DNA from: Deltaproteobacteria bacterium
GTDB taxonomy: Bacteria > Desulfobacterota > WTBG01 > CAIYCZ01 > CAIRTM01
Length of the DNA stretch: 32,179 bases
NCBI GenBank assembly: GCA_016932595.1
Contig: JAFGCP010000075.1
Coordinates: 1-32,179, forward strand
Direction: 5' to 3'
Below are positions 8,684 through 18,300 of this stretch, in pieces (within the stretch, counting starts at the first letter, position 1; every line of letters begins with the position of its first letter). The notes under the pieces were generated by a model, which saw only the letters and a program-made list of their open reading frames with translations, was not told where the DNA came from and made no database searches. Both the position numbers and the translations under genes were made by a program.

Positions 8684-9658
8684 TTAGTTGCGTTTATTTG
8701 TGTAGGGTCGATACGTGCGGATCGTTTTTATTGGCTTGCCGCAGCTGAAAATCCTTACGGTTCCTGTTGATTCAGATACGGTAATGGCTATGGCAGCGGT
8801 ATTCTCTGAGATTGCAGATGCCGCGGCATGCCGGGCGCCCAACCCTTTTATCGGCGTTATATTGTCAGCATCAGGAAAAAGATACATGCCTGCGGCATGC
8901 ACCGCGCCATTTTCTTTTATGATAAAAGCGCCATCAATCCGAGAAAGCTCCTTGACGCTTTCCTGGACTTTCGGGTCGGTAATTTTGCGCTCGTCCTCGG
9001 GATATCCGCGAAAGGGATTAAAAATCATGGATTTTGACAATTCAAGAACTTTTTCAGTATCACCAACGACAAACAGTGTTCCGACAGGTGAGCCCTCGCG
9101 CCCCTCCTGAGCAATTTCAATGGCAAGATTGGCTACGTGCAAAAGCAGATCAACAGGGACATGTTTGCCGATTCTTTTCAAATCGTGGTGCGTGATGAGC
9201 CCGTAAAATCTTTCAATCCACACAATGCGCATTGTGTCAAGCAGCCTTCGGCCTGAAAGACTGTATACGCACAGGATTCGTTCATCCTGTATTACTTTGC
9301 CCGATTCAATAATCGAGCGCAGAATGTATTGCAGCCGGTCGCTTCTTGTCACGCTGTTGAAGTCGCAGATAAATGTTTCAACGGTGATATTTTCAGCGAG
9401 TCTTCTGGAAGGAATAACGATAATAAACTGATTTTTCGTGTACACGGGAAGTATGGCCTTCCAAACCGCAAGGCTCTCGCATACGACAAGAATCTTTTTA
9501 ATTTTCAGCTTTTCTGCGATATGGCTTGCTTCCTCAATGAGGGCGAGCGTTTCGCGGCCATTTTTTTTTTGCAGCATGACAGCGCTTAAGTAAAATTGGT
9601 TTCCGGTTCGTTTGTCGAAACGGTACTTACCGTGAGGCAGAAAAAGCCTGTTTATCAA
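8684..9658 (-). CDS. dacZ: DacZ-type diadenylate cyclase (DisA_N domain protein)
   Basis: 324 residues. The C-terminal part (about 232-305) is a DisA_N/DAC domain: Asp242-Gly243-Ala244 in RIDGAFI, then VHAAGMYLFPD, then Arg276-His277-Ala278 in GLGARHAAASAIS, then AITVSESTGTVRIF. This domain condenses two ATP into cyclic di-AMP. The second motif reads RHA rather than the RHR of CdaA and DisA; from memory, RH followed by a small residue is usual in the DacZ class. The N-terminal about 200 residues, with TLALIEEASHIAEKL and ILVVCES, resemble the pyruvate-kinase C-like domain of DacZ. There are no membrane helices, unlike CdaA. It is third in a unit with the glycosyltransferase and STT3 genes, 24 bp after stt3. 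Cyclase activity is inferred. Confidence 0.75.
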   Translation of the reverse strand: MINRLFLPHGKYRFDKRTGNQFYLSAVMLQKKNGRETLALIEEASHIAEKLKIKKILVVCESLAVWKAILPVYTKNQFIIVIPSRRLAENITVETFICDFNSVTRSDRLQYILRSIIESGKVIQDERILCVYSLSGRRLLDTMRIVWIERFYGLITHHDLKRIGKHVPVDLLLHVANLAIEIAQEGREGSPVGTLFVVGDTEKVLELSKSMIFNPFRGYPEDERKITDPKVQESVKELSRIDGAFIIKENGAVHAAGMYLFPDADNITPIKGLGARHAAASAISENTAAIAITVSESTGTVRIFSCGKPIKTIRTYRPYTNKRN

Positions 9659-9682
9659 AATCCCGCCGCCTGTTGCGGCGTA

Positions 9683-11905
9683 TTACTTATTCTGCCCGGG
9701 CTTCAACACATCACTTTTTACTTCCCATAATTGGAAAATCATGCCTGAAACTTGTACCGGTTTAAAATAGTTCCTGTCAAACTTGCGACGGATGTATAAT
9801 TTATGGAAAACGGTTTGAGCGATGTTTTCATCCATCAGCACACCAAGGCGTGCCGGTTGAATATAATCAAAACAGTAGTTGCTTTGTGTGGAATATTCTT
9901 TTTCACTGAATTCCTTGTTCGTCTGTATGCCCAATTGAGAAAGCTGAAAAGACTTCCCTTCAGCCTTTATTGCTCCTGTGAGCATATTGATGTTCAGCCC
10001 CTTGGAGCCGGAAATTTCAGTATCTTGCATTTCAAGACCTGTAAATAGCTGGTAGTAGGGATGGACGCCGTCCTTTTTATCAAAATCCCAGGTGCCGAAC
10101 CAGTACCACCAGTAGGCGATTCGGGTAAGAAGCAGATCAAGAAACAGATATACCGGCCGCTGTTCAGACGGGTAGAAAAAAAGCAGCCAGTCATCTGTTG
10201 TTTTATAGTAGGGCGTTGGTTTGAGCTTCAGTTCATCAATGATGGCTCGGGCATCATCAGGGCCTGCAGCCAGTATTTTTTTTATCTCTTCCATGGAAGT
10301 GTTTTTGTCCCTGCCGGTTGCCTTATGGAATTGATTGATGCCTGACGTGCCCCGGGCGACATAAAATTGCATAAAATTTGCTGAAAGCCTGAAATTGGTA
10401 AAAGCCAGGGGAAGCGCATTAAAGTAGGTGCGCTCGCCGCTGTGAATCGAACCATCGTTAATTGTTGCCCTGCGTGCAAAATAGGTCAGGGCATAGCCAT
10501 TATCCCACCATGCCCAGACAACAGCATCTTTGGGGGTTTTGTGAAGCGCTGCATCCATGCCTGCAACGGTGGCGCTTGTCAGTTTCGGCAATTGGGAATT
10601 CGTTGCATTTTCCTGGTACAGCGGCCAGGCGCAATACACAAGCAATAAGGGGCAAATGACCAGCAGCGGAAGGAAGCGGTTTTTGAGTTTCCATAATTCG
10701 CCAAGCAGGTATCCGGTTCCGAGTCCCAGCAGGGGTACAAGAAAAATTATAAACCGGTTGGCGTAGGTGAATGCCAAAACAGAAAGAATGGTAAGGGATC
10801 CAAGAAAGAGGGATTCTTTGAATTTTCGATAAAAAAGAAAACCTATCCCTGCGCAGGCAAAAATGAAGCTGGGAGGCGAGCCGGTTGTATAATCAATAAT
10901 AGTGGCAATTGGAGGTATCGATTGCTCGCTGATGGTAACACCAATATTCGGGAAATTTCCGCTGGCGTCCTTTGATATGTAGAGAAACTGTTTGAAGAGC
11001 TCCTGTATCGTAACAATAAATATAGCTGGGCCCTTGAAAGCCATAGCCGTCAAAACAGCACCTGCAATGATGCCGCCGAAAATGCAGGCTTCTTTTTTTG
11101 CGGGCCGGTAATAGAATACAAGGGCCACAGCAAACGGAAGAAAGGTGATTGCAGATACAACAGCCGGGGTTTGATCCCACCACCAGAGAAATAATCCGTA
11201 ATTTATGACCGCGATGGCGGCATAGATATATCTTTTCCACGATGTAAGAACGGCAAAACGGTAAAAGAGATAAGCGGATGTCGCAACGAAGGTTACGTTC
11301 AGGCAGTCTGTGTCAAAGCGGCCAAAACCGCTTCTGAAAATATAAAATGGATAGAGCAGGGCCACGAGCGCGGCGGAAAAACCGGCCACGCCGCCGCTAT
11401 AGCTTTTGCCAATCAGATACAGGGGCAGGGCAAGCAGTGCACCCAGCACAGCCGGCAGGACTGCGCCAACCCAGCTGAGCGGCCAGCCGGACAGTTTTGT
11501 TATGAACGCTGCCATCACAGAGATAAGAGGAGGAGGTGAGGGGCGGGGCGGGCAATTGGGCACACCGCGCTTTTCATCAGTTTGATAGTAGGTATCGTCA
11601 AGCAGATCTTTCGCCAGACTGAGATAGAAGTACGCGTCGAATGTGGTGTGCAGGGGCTGCCCCTCAAAAAATGTACGCGACTCTGCTTTTTTCCAATCAG
11701 CTATATCCTCCATCCTGAAAAAAATGCCTGCGGCAATAAGGCCTATAACTGCAAAAATTTCAAACATGAGCATATAGGGAGACATGAATTTTTCTGCTGC
11801 GGCAATCGCTGCACGAACTTTTGAGGAAAAAAGTGGCTGCTGAAGCCGCTGTGTGTTGCTGTCGGATTCTTTTTTGCGGATTTTCGGGGGGTATTTACGC
11901 GCCAT
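9683..11905 (-). CDS. stt3: STT3/PglB/AglB-family oligosaccharyltransferase
   Basis: Integral membrane enzyme transferring a lipid-linked oligosaccharide to Asn in sequons on the periplasmic face. 740 residues: a basic cytoplasmic N-terminus (about 1-40), a series of membrane helices (about 43-430) and a soluble C-terminal domain. Catalytic features: Asp90 in TTFDAYFY (first acidic motif), Asp198-Thr-Asp200 in GRFDTDC (second), Ser326-Glu327 in TISEQ (SVSE/TIXE motif), Arg384 in ANRFIIF, and WWDNGY at 466-471, the WWD sequon-binding signature. All residues needed for activity appear intact. It follows the GT2 gene by 10 bp and precedes dacZ. A pgl-type sugar synthesis cluster and a flippase are absent here, so glycan and targets are unknown. 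Confidence 0.9.
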   Translation of the reverse strand: MARKYPPKIRKKESDSNTQRLQQPLFSSKVRAAIAAAEKFMSPYMLMFEIFAVIGLIAAGIFFRMEDIADWKKAESRTFFEGQPLHTTFDAYFYLSLAKDLLDDTYYQTDEKRGVPNCPPRPSPPPLISVMAAFITKLSGWPLSWVGAVLPAVLGALLALPLYLIGKSYSGGVAGFSAALVALLYPFYIFRSGFGRFDTDCLNVTFVATSAYLFYRFAVLTSWKRYIYAAIAVINYGLFLWWWDQTPAVVSAITFLPFAVALVFYYRPAKKEACIFGGIIAGAVLTAMAFKGPAIFIVTIQELFKQFLYISKDASGNFPNIGVTISEQSIPPIATIIDYTTGSPPSFIFACAGIGFLFYRKFKESLFLGSLTILSVLAFTYANRFIIFLVPLLGLGTGYLLGELWKLKNRFLPLLVICPLLLVYCAWPLYQENATNSQLPKLTSATVAGMDAALHKTPKDAVVWAWWDNGYALTYFARRATINDGSIHSGERTYFNALPLAFTNFRLSANFMQFYVARGTSGINQFHKATGRDKNTSMEEIKKILAAGPDDARAIIDELKLKPTPYYKTTDDWLLFFYPSEQRPVYLFLDLLLTRIAYWWYWFGTWDFDKKDGVHPYYQLFTGLEMQDTEISGSKGLNINMLTGAIKAEGKSFQLSQLGIQTNKEFSEKEYSTQSNYCFDYIQPARLGVLMDENIAQTVFHKLYIRRKFDRNYFKPVQVSGMIFQLWEVKSDVLKPGQNK

Positions 11906-11915
11906 TAAGCTGTCC

Positions 11916-12773
11916 TTAATTATTATTTTCTACCCGGTCATAGCGCAGCTGCGTTATTTGTTCGCTGATGAGTCCCAGCATGAAGATCATAACAGAAGTG
12001 ATCAGCAGCAGAGCAGACATATTTGTAAATCGGTGGATCAGCACATAGGTGTAACAGTAGTTGAAAAGGCCCATGAGCATGAAAAACAGGCTTATGGGAA
12101 GAAAAACGAGCATGGGGGAATACAGGGTGGTGATTTTTATAATGATCAGGAGAAATTGGAAACCGTCAGAGAGCGGCCGTATTTTGCTTTTGCCGGTTCT
12201 TTTTGAAGCCTGTATGGGAACATAGCAAATAGACCGGCCGCTATGCAGATAGGAGAGTGTAATGGTTGTCGGATATGAAAATGTATTGGGCAGCATATAC
12301 AGGTAGCGCATAGCGGTTTTTCTGTGTACGACGCGAAATCCGGAGGTGAGATCCATCACCTTTCTTTTGGTGATAAAGCTAGCCAGAAAGTTGTAAAATA
12401 AATTGGCGAATTTTCGAAACATATTCGCATGAGTCCTTGAATCACGGGCGCCGACAACCATATCATTTTTTTCAGCCTCTGCAAGCAGCCGCGGTATGTC
12501 TTCAGGATTATGCTGCCCGTCTCCATCAAGAAGGACAACCAGATCTCCTGTGGCCATTCTGACGCCGGTTTTAACCGCGGCGCCATTTCCAATATTATAG
12601 GGATGCGTATAGACAGTGGCGCCGGCACGGCGTGCAGCGTCTCCGGTTCCGTCATCTGATCCGTCATCAACTACAATAATCTCTGCTTCGGGCAGCAAAC
12701 AGGAAATTGACGCTATAACAGTTCCGATGATGCCTGACTCACGGTATGCAGGTATAACTATTGAAATTTTCAT
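11916..12773 (-). CDS. Family 2 glycosyltransferase, polyprenyl-phosphate (DPM1-like) type, with C-terminal membrane helices
   Basis: 285 residues. GT-A fold catalytic part (about 1-210): VIPAYRES at the start, VVDDGSDDGT (34-43), NIGNGAAVKTG (60-70), metal-binding Asp83-Gly-Asp85 in LLDGDGQHNP, and MDLTSGFRVV (140-149). Two hydrophobic segments (about 218-240 and 253-270) anchor it. This arrangement matches enzymes that load a sugar onto dolichyl- or undecaprenyl-phosphate. Placement 10 bp before stt3 suggests it builds or extends the glycan donor used by that enzyme. An AGAGGT Shine-Dalgarno lies 7 nt before the ATG, and a strong promoter lies at 12802-12831. The sugar specificity cannot be read. 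Confidence 0.88.
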   Translation of the reverse strand: MKISIVIPAYRESGIIGTVIASISCLLPEAEIIVVDDGSDDGTGDAARRAGATVYTHPYNIGNGAAVKTGVRMATGDLVVLLDGDGQHNPEDIPRLLAEAEKNDMVVGARDSRTHANMFRKFANLFYNFLASFITKRKVMDLTSGFRVVHRKTAMRYLYMLPNTFSYPTTITLSYLHSGRSICYVPIQASKRTGKSKIRPLSDGFQFLLIIIKITTLYSPMLVFLPISLFFMLMGLFNYCYTYVLIHRFTNMSALLLITSVMIFMLGLISEQITQLRYDRVENNN

Positions 12774-12801
12774 TATAATACCTCTGCTGGTTTGGCGAAA
12801 A

Positions 12802-12831
12802 AGTATAATTCACAATAAGTGAACAAGTCAA
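12802..12831 (-). promoter_or_regulatory. Strong sigma70-like promoter of the GT2-stt3-dacZ unit, with an internal inverted repeat
   Basis: On the minus strand: -35 TTGACT (12826-12831), 18-nt spacer, -10 TATACT (12802-12807), each 5 of 6 to consensus. Expected start is near 12795, giving a leader of about 22 nt with an SD. The spacer holds TTCAC-N5-GTGAA (12809-12823), suitably placed for a repressor. Confidence 0.6.
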
Positions 12832-12846
12832 GAGTTTAACGTTTTT

Positions 12847-13131
12847 TTAAGCTTTTAGGGTCATTGCTATAACCTTCTGAGACTGGTGTATGAAATGGGC
12901 TATGCAGGCAACCGCTCGTGCAATTGCCTCCTGTTTAATACTACCGGTGTCGAGCATGTCTTCGTCCAGTCGTATGATGGCGTGGTTTCGCAAGTCGGGA
13001 TTAAGGGAACCATCCGGTGAGACATCCGCCACTAAAAGTCTGATTGTTTGTGAACCGATATCAAGTGAAGCAAGGCGTTGCATAATTTTAACCGCCGAAA
13101 CAGGTTGTCGGGTTTGGTTGCGGGGCTTCAT
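12847..13131 (-). pseudogene. Truncated Ppx/GppA-family exopolyphosphatase / pppGpp phosphohydrolase remnant
   Basis: 94 codons only. LASLDIGSQTIRLLVADV followed by the IIRLDEDMLDTGSI segment and an AIARAV helix matches the first about 80 residues of the Ppx/GppA actin-like ATPase fold, including its phosphate-binding loop. Family members have 300-500 residues; here the frame stops at 12847 and only 73 bp separate it from the next gene, so the catalytic remainder is deleted rather than frameshifted. The real start may be the Met at 13083, just before the conserved part; neither start has a good ribosome-binding site. It is probably non-functional, although a short expressed peptide cannot be excluded. 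Confidence 0.7.
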
Positions 13132-13215
13132 ACAAATGAAACGCTGTCGGATTGATGCTACGGTTATGCATATAAAGCTATTTTCTTTTGTATTTCTTTA
13201 TACTAGAATTCCAGA

Positions 13216-14460
13216 ATGGATGCGACGGTTATAATTGTTTTTTTCATTGTTTATGCAGGGATGTTCCTCGGGGAGATTCCCGGGCTTGCCCTTGATCGAA
13301 CAGGTATCGCACTGCTTGGAGCAATTGCATTTCTTGCAACAGGCCATATCAGTCCACAGGACGCATGGAAGGCTGTTGATGTTTCCACCATGGCTCTGCT
13401 GCTCGGGCTCATGGTTATATCCGCTCAGTTCCGTCTGGGAGGTTTCTATGCATGGATTACCCGCAGGCTTGCACGATTTCAGGTTTATCCTGAGTCATTG
13501 CTGGGAATGCTCATTATCCTTGCCGGTGCACTGTCGGCAGTGCTTGCCAATGATATCGTCTGTCTTGCGATGACGCCGGTGCTTATTGAGGGCTGTGCCC
13601 GCCGATCTCTTAATCCCGTGCCTTTTCTGCTGGCGCTTGCCTGCGCATCCAATATCGGGTCTGCCGCGACTCTTATCGGCAACCCGCAGAACATGTTGAT
13701 CGGGCAGGCGCTTGATATGTCATTTTCCGGGTATGTGCTTGATGTTTCAATACCGGTTCTGGCAGGGCTGTTGAGTGTTTGGGTGGTTATATGCGCACAC
13801 TATCATAATGATTGGCGCAGAGTAACTCCTGTACCCCAATTAGACGCCAGCGATATGAACTATTGGCAAACCGGTAAAGGCCTTCTTGTTTTAAGCTGTG
13901 TTGTTTTGGCGTTTCTTTTTTTACCGTTTCCGCGTGAAATTATGGCTCTTGCTGCTGCGGCGCTTCTTTTGACGAGCCGCAGAATGGCCACGCGGCAGAT
14001 GCTGGGGCTCGTCGACTGGCAGCTTCTGGTTCTTTTTGCAGGCCTCTTCATAGTCAACAAAGTTCTCGCAACTTCTGGCACCCTGCATTATTTCATCGCC
14101 CATCTTGCAGCATGGGGAATTCATATCGAAGAACCTGCATGGCTTTTCGGATTGACCCTGGTGCTGTCAAACCTTGTTTCCAATGTGCCTGCGGTCATGC
14201 TGCTGCTGCCGGCTGCAACGCATCATTCTGCAGGGACTATTCTGGCGCTAGTAAGCACCTTTGCAGGCAATCTTTTCATTGTCGGCAGCATCGCAAATAT
14301 TATTGTTGTTGAACAGGCCAGGAGTATGCAGGTGACAATAAGCTGGCAGGATCATGCGCGAATCGGCATTCCGGTTACCATGGCGTCTTTGATCTGTGCC
14401 GGGGCGTGGCTTGTACTGAAATTCGCCAGCCTGAACGATTTCTATTTAATCTTCAAATAG
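13216..14460 (+). CDS. Ion-transporter-superfamily permease (ArsB/NhaD/SLC13-like, YbiR-type)
   Basis: 414 residues, almost entirely hydrophobic with about 10-11 predicted membrane helices. Two related halves carry family-style hairpin motifs: NDIVCLAMTPVLI and SNIGSAATLIGNPQNM in the first half (about 110-160), and SNLVSNVPAVMLLLP (about 315-330) with GNLFIVGSIANII in the second. These are typical of the ArsB/CitM/NhaD group, which moves anions or exchanges Na+ for H+; the substrate is undetermined. No arsenic-resistance genes are nearby. The ATG lacks a Shine-Dalgarno site and lies 11 nt after a TATACT box (13199-13204). The last 15 bp overlap the end of ftsY on the other strand. Confidence 0.83.
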   Translation: MDATVIIVFFIVYAGMFLGEIPGLALDRTGIALLGAIAFLATGHISPQDAWKAVDVSTMALLLGLMVISAQFRLGGFYAWITRRLARFQVYPESLLGMLIILAGALSAVLANDIVCLAMTPVLIEGCARRSLNPVPFLLALACASNIGSAATLIGNPQNMLIGQALDMSFSGYVLDVSIPVLAGLLSVWVVICAHYHNDWRRVTPVPQLDASDMNYWQTGKGLLVLSCVVLAFLFLPFPREIMALAAAALLLTSRRMATRQMLGLVDWQLLVLFAGLFIVNKVLATSGTLHYFIAHLAAWGIHIEEPAWLFGLTLVLSNLVSNVPAVMLLLPAATHHSAGTILALVSTFAGNLFIVGSIANIIVVEQARSMQVTISWQDHARIGIPVTMASLICAGAWLVLKFASLNDFYLIFK

Positions 14461-15384
14461 AGCATCGACAAAATCGCGCGCATTGAACTCGCGCAGATCG
14501 TCGATTTGCTCCCCGACGCCGATAAAACGTACCGGTATGCCCAGTGTTTCGGATATGCCGACAATCACGCCGCCTTTTGCCGTGCCGTCGAGCTTGGTCA
14601 GCACTATACCGGTAATTTCGGTTGCTTCCTTGAAAAGCTTCGCCTGCGAGATGGCGTTTTGACCGGTTGTTGCATCAAGAACAAGAATTGTTTCATGAGG
14701 AGCGCCGGGCATCTCACGGCTTATGATGCGCTGCACCTTTTTTATTTCGTCCATGAGCGGCGCCTTTGTGTGGAGCCTGCCAGCCGTATCTATTATAAGG
14801 ATGTCGCACTTTTTTGACTGCGCTGATTTCAGAGCGTCAAAAGCTACGGCTGAAGGGTCGGCGCCGTGCTTGTGTTTAATAACCCTGCAGCCGACGCGTT
14901 CACCCCATATTTCAAGCTGGTCAATTGCCGCTGCGCGAAATGTATCGGCAGCGGCAAGCATCACGGTGTGGCCTTTTGTTTTAAAAATATTGGCCATTTT
15001 GGCAATAGTTGTTGTTTTTCCGGTACCATTGACGCCAACGGTCAGAATGACATACGGCTTTTTATCTGCAGGAATCACAAGCGGCTTTTCATGAACCGCT
15101 AAAATTCCGTAAATGCCCTCTTTGAGCACTTCGGTGAGCTTGTCAGCATCCTGAAGCTCCTTTCTGTCGACGCGCCACTTTATTTTTTGCATGAGCGTTT
15201 CGACCGTTGCCGCTCCAAGGTCGGAGGTAATGAGTATTTCTTCAAGGTTGTCAAGAAGCTCCCTGCTGATCTCTCTTTTGCCGAGCGTGAGTTCTTCAAT
15301 GCGGCGGGTTACAGCCTGATGGGTTTTCGACAACCCCTCCTTGAGCTTTTTGAAAAAACCAAAAGTTCCCGTTTTAGCTTCCAT
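14446..15384 (-). CDS. ftsY: Signal recognition particle receptor FtsY
   Basis: SRP-family GTPase that docks ribosome-SRP complexes at the inner membrane. 312 residues, a short form without the long acidic N-terminal A domain of E. coli FtsY. N domain about 1-95; G domain with P-loop GVNGTGKTTT (117-126), DTFRAAA (147-153), DTAGRLH (199-205), TKLDGTAKGG (263-272) and the C-terminal GVGEQIDDL. GxNGxGKTT and GVGE distinguish it from Ffh and FlhF, and there is no M domain. It begins 7 bp after smc ends, so the pair is co-transcribed. It is convergent with and overlaps the permease gene. Confidence 0.96.
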   Translation of the reverse strand: MEAKTGTFGFFKKLKEGLSKTHQAVTRRIEELTLGKREISRELLDNLEEILITSDLGAATVETLMQKIKWRVDRKELQDADKLTEVLKEGIYGILAVHEKPLVIPADKKPYVILTVGVNGTGKTTTIAKMANIFKTKGHTVMLAAADTFRAAAIDQLEIWGERVGCRVIKHKHGADPSAVAFDALKSAQSKKCDILIIDTAGRLHTKAPLMDEIKKVQRIISREMPGAPHETILVLDATTGQNAISQAKLFKEATEITGIVLTKLDGTAKGGVIVGISETLGIPVRFIGVGEQIDDLREFNARDFVDALFED

Positions 15385-15391
15385 GCACGTC

Positions 15392-18300
15392 TCAGTTCAA
15401 CTCGACAGATACGATTTTTGATACGCCACGTTCTTCCATGGTTACGCCATAGAGTGAATTAGCCGCCTGCATGGAAAGTTTGTTGTGGGTGATAATGATG
15501 AATTGGGACTTTTCGGCCATTGTTTTCAGATGCGTTATAAAACGGCCAATATTTGAGTCGTCAAGCGGCGCGTCGATTTCGTCCATGAGACAGAAGGGCG
15601 TGGGCTTGGTTAAAAAGATGGAAAACATGAGTGCAATGACCGTCAGCGCCCGCTCGCCGCCGGAGAGCAGATCAAGGCTCTGCAGCTTTTTACCGGGCGG
15701 TTGAGCGAAAACCTCGATGCCTGTTTCAAGAAGGTCATTTTCATTGGTGAGCTGCATATAGGCCTTGCCGCCATTGAAAAGCAGGGGGAAAAGCTTTTTA
15801 AAGTGGTCATTGATAGTCGTGTACGTGTCGAAGAATTTTTGCCGCGTAATTTTATTTATTTTGGTGATCACTTTCTGCAGAGAATCAATGGCCTGGAGAA
15901 GGTCCTGTTCCTGAGCCATCAGATGCTGATAACGCTGTTCCAGCTCTTCATATTCGCGAGCTGCGCCAAGATTGACATCGCCGATACCGGAAAGTCTTTT
16001 TTGCAGTTCTTCAAGGCGATTGTTTGTTTCGTCCTCACTGAAAGCGCTATCGTCAAGCGGCTGGGGCAGCTCCTCCATGGGCAGAGCGTATTTGTCATAG
16101 ACTTCTTTTGCAAGATATTCAAGATGCATTTGGTTGGCTGCATGATCCCGTTCAATTTCATGAATTCTGGGGCCGATATCCTCCCAGCGGCGCTGCAGAT
16201 CCTTCATGTGCGCTTCGTGGTTCATCACTAAATCTTCAAGCGTTTGCGAGGAATTTCGAAGAGCTTCAAGGGCGGCTTCCAGCTGCAGGTTCTGGCCGAT
16301 GAATTCATGGAGACGGTCTTTTGCGGCTGCTATAGCTTCGGTGAGACTGCCTGATTTCTGGTGCAGAAATTCACCCTGTGTCTTCAATTGTGAAATTTTT
16401 TCCCGCGCATGCTCCTTTTGAAAATCAAGGCGCTGGAGTTGCGCACGGACGCTCTCGAGCTCTTTTTGCGCTGAAGCAAGGGCGATTCGTGTGTCGGTAT
16501 GGCTTGATTCGTGCAGTTCAAGCTCGGCAGTGAGCTCTTTTACCAGTGCCTGAAGGCCGTTTACCGCCTCCAGTTTTTGCTCTTCAGCTTTCTGCAGAGT
16601 AATTTCTTTTTCCTGCAATGCAGCCAGCTCATGATCATGGCTGTCTAGGGCGGTGCGGCAGGTCGACAGTTCGCGTGAAATTGTTTCCAGCTTTTGATGT
16701 TCCTGCCGTAACTCGTGCTCTGCATGCTCAATGTTTTTTTCAACTTCAACAATGGATATGTCAAGACGCTGCTTTTCAGCTGCCAGTGTTTCAAATTCCA
16801 TCCTGACTCTCTCGATCTGTTCCGCAAGGCCGTCTTTTTCACTTCGCAATTGAACAAGTTTTGATTCGCATACCTTCAGCTCCTGAGTGAATTCCCGTAT
16901 TTCCCTGTTTCTTTTAAGAATTCCGGCGCCGACGCCGTCACCACTGCCTCCGGTCAGTATTCCCCTGGCGTCTATGACATCCCCTTCAGAGGTAACAATG
17001 ATTACCTTGCGCTTCATGCTTTGCCAGATTGAAAGCGCGGAAGGAAGCGTATCGGTCAGCAAAACATCCCCGAGAAGCTCTTCGACAATATCTTCAAACC
17101 CTTTTTTGATCGTTACAACCGACAGGAGCAGTGCTGCGCCTGAGGGAATTTCTACCGGTGGCTTTTGCGCGGTGCGTGCTATAAAAGAAACTCTTCCGCC
17201 GCTGCAGTTGCGCAGATACTGTATGGCCTCTACAGCGTCATGAGGCGTATCAATCACAATTGCCTGAAGCATCCTGTCAAGAGCGGCCTCAACTGCGCAT
17301 TCATGCTGAGATGAAGTTTCCAGCACATCGGCAAGCAGACAGATAATGCCGGAGAGTTTTTTATCTGAGGGTTCGGCTCCTGCCATGACCGTGCGAACGC
17401 CGGCATTATACCCTTCAAGATTTTTTTGCAGTTCCTGAAGTGACTGAAGCTTGGCATGTACAGAGCTGCACCGGTCGCGCATATCATTCACTTCAGATTC
17501 CTTGCTCTGCAGGGCCTTTGCGATTTCGGCTGTTTTTTTACGGTTCGTGAGTATTTTTTCATCCTGCTGAGCACGAAGGGCATTCAGTTCATCCGCCTGC
17601 CGCAGAAGTACGGATTTTTTTTCCTCGACGGCCAGACGGGTGCGCAGCGACATTTCATGCTCAAGTTCAAATTTTTGTATGCGCAGTGTCAGCTCTTCCT
17701 GAAGGCGGTTGATCATCGCAATGCTGTTTTTTATCTCAGCCCGGCTCTGCTTAATGTCAAAGTAGAGGCTGTTCTCACGTTCAATCGAGTTTTGAACATC
17801 ACGCTGCCGATGCTTTGCCACGGAAAGGGATTCAGATGAGGTTTCAAAGCTGCTTTCAAGCGCTTTGATGCGATCATGCAGCCCGGCTTCGGTCAGGGTG
17901 GCCGCCCTGTGTTCAGTATCGGTGGAGGTTAATTCATTTTCAAGGGACGCATTTGATTCATATATTTTTTGGATTTGCTCCTGTATGTTTTGCAGCTCTT
18001 TTTCATTGAGCGCAAAAGCATTTTCTTCGCGCTGGGTTTTTTCCTTCGCGTTATAATACTCTTCCTGCGCCAGCTTGATTTTGTTGTTTAATTCTGTAAG
18101 ATTGAGCTTGTTTTCCTGAAGTACGGCTTCGGAGGAATCCCGCTGCGTTGACATCTGTGCTTCTTCATCCTGCAGCATGACAAGGCTGCTCTGGAGCTCC
18201 GCCTGTATATGCTTGAGCGAGCGAAGCCGTCGGGCTGCAAGCTGAAGTTCAATCTGGCGTATTTCCTCCCGGATATTGCGATGCCGCTTGAGCCTTTTTA

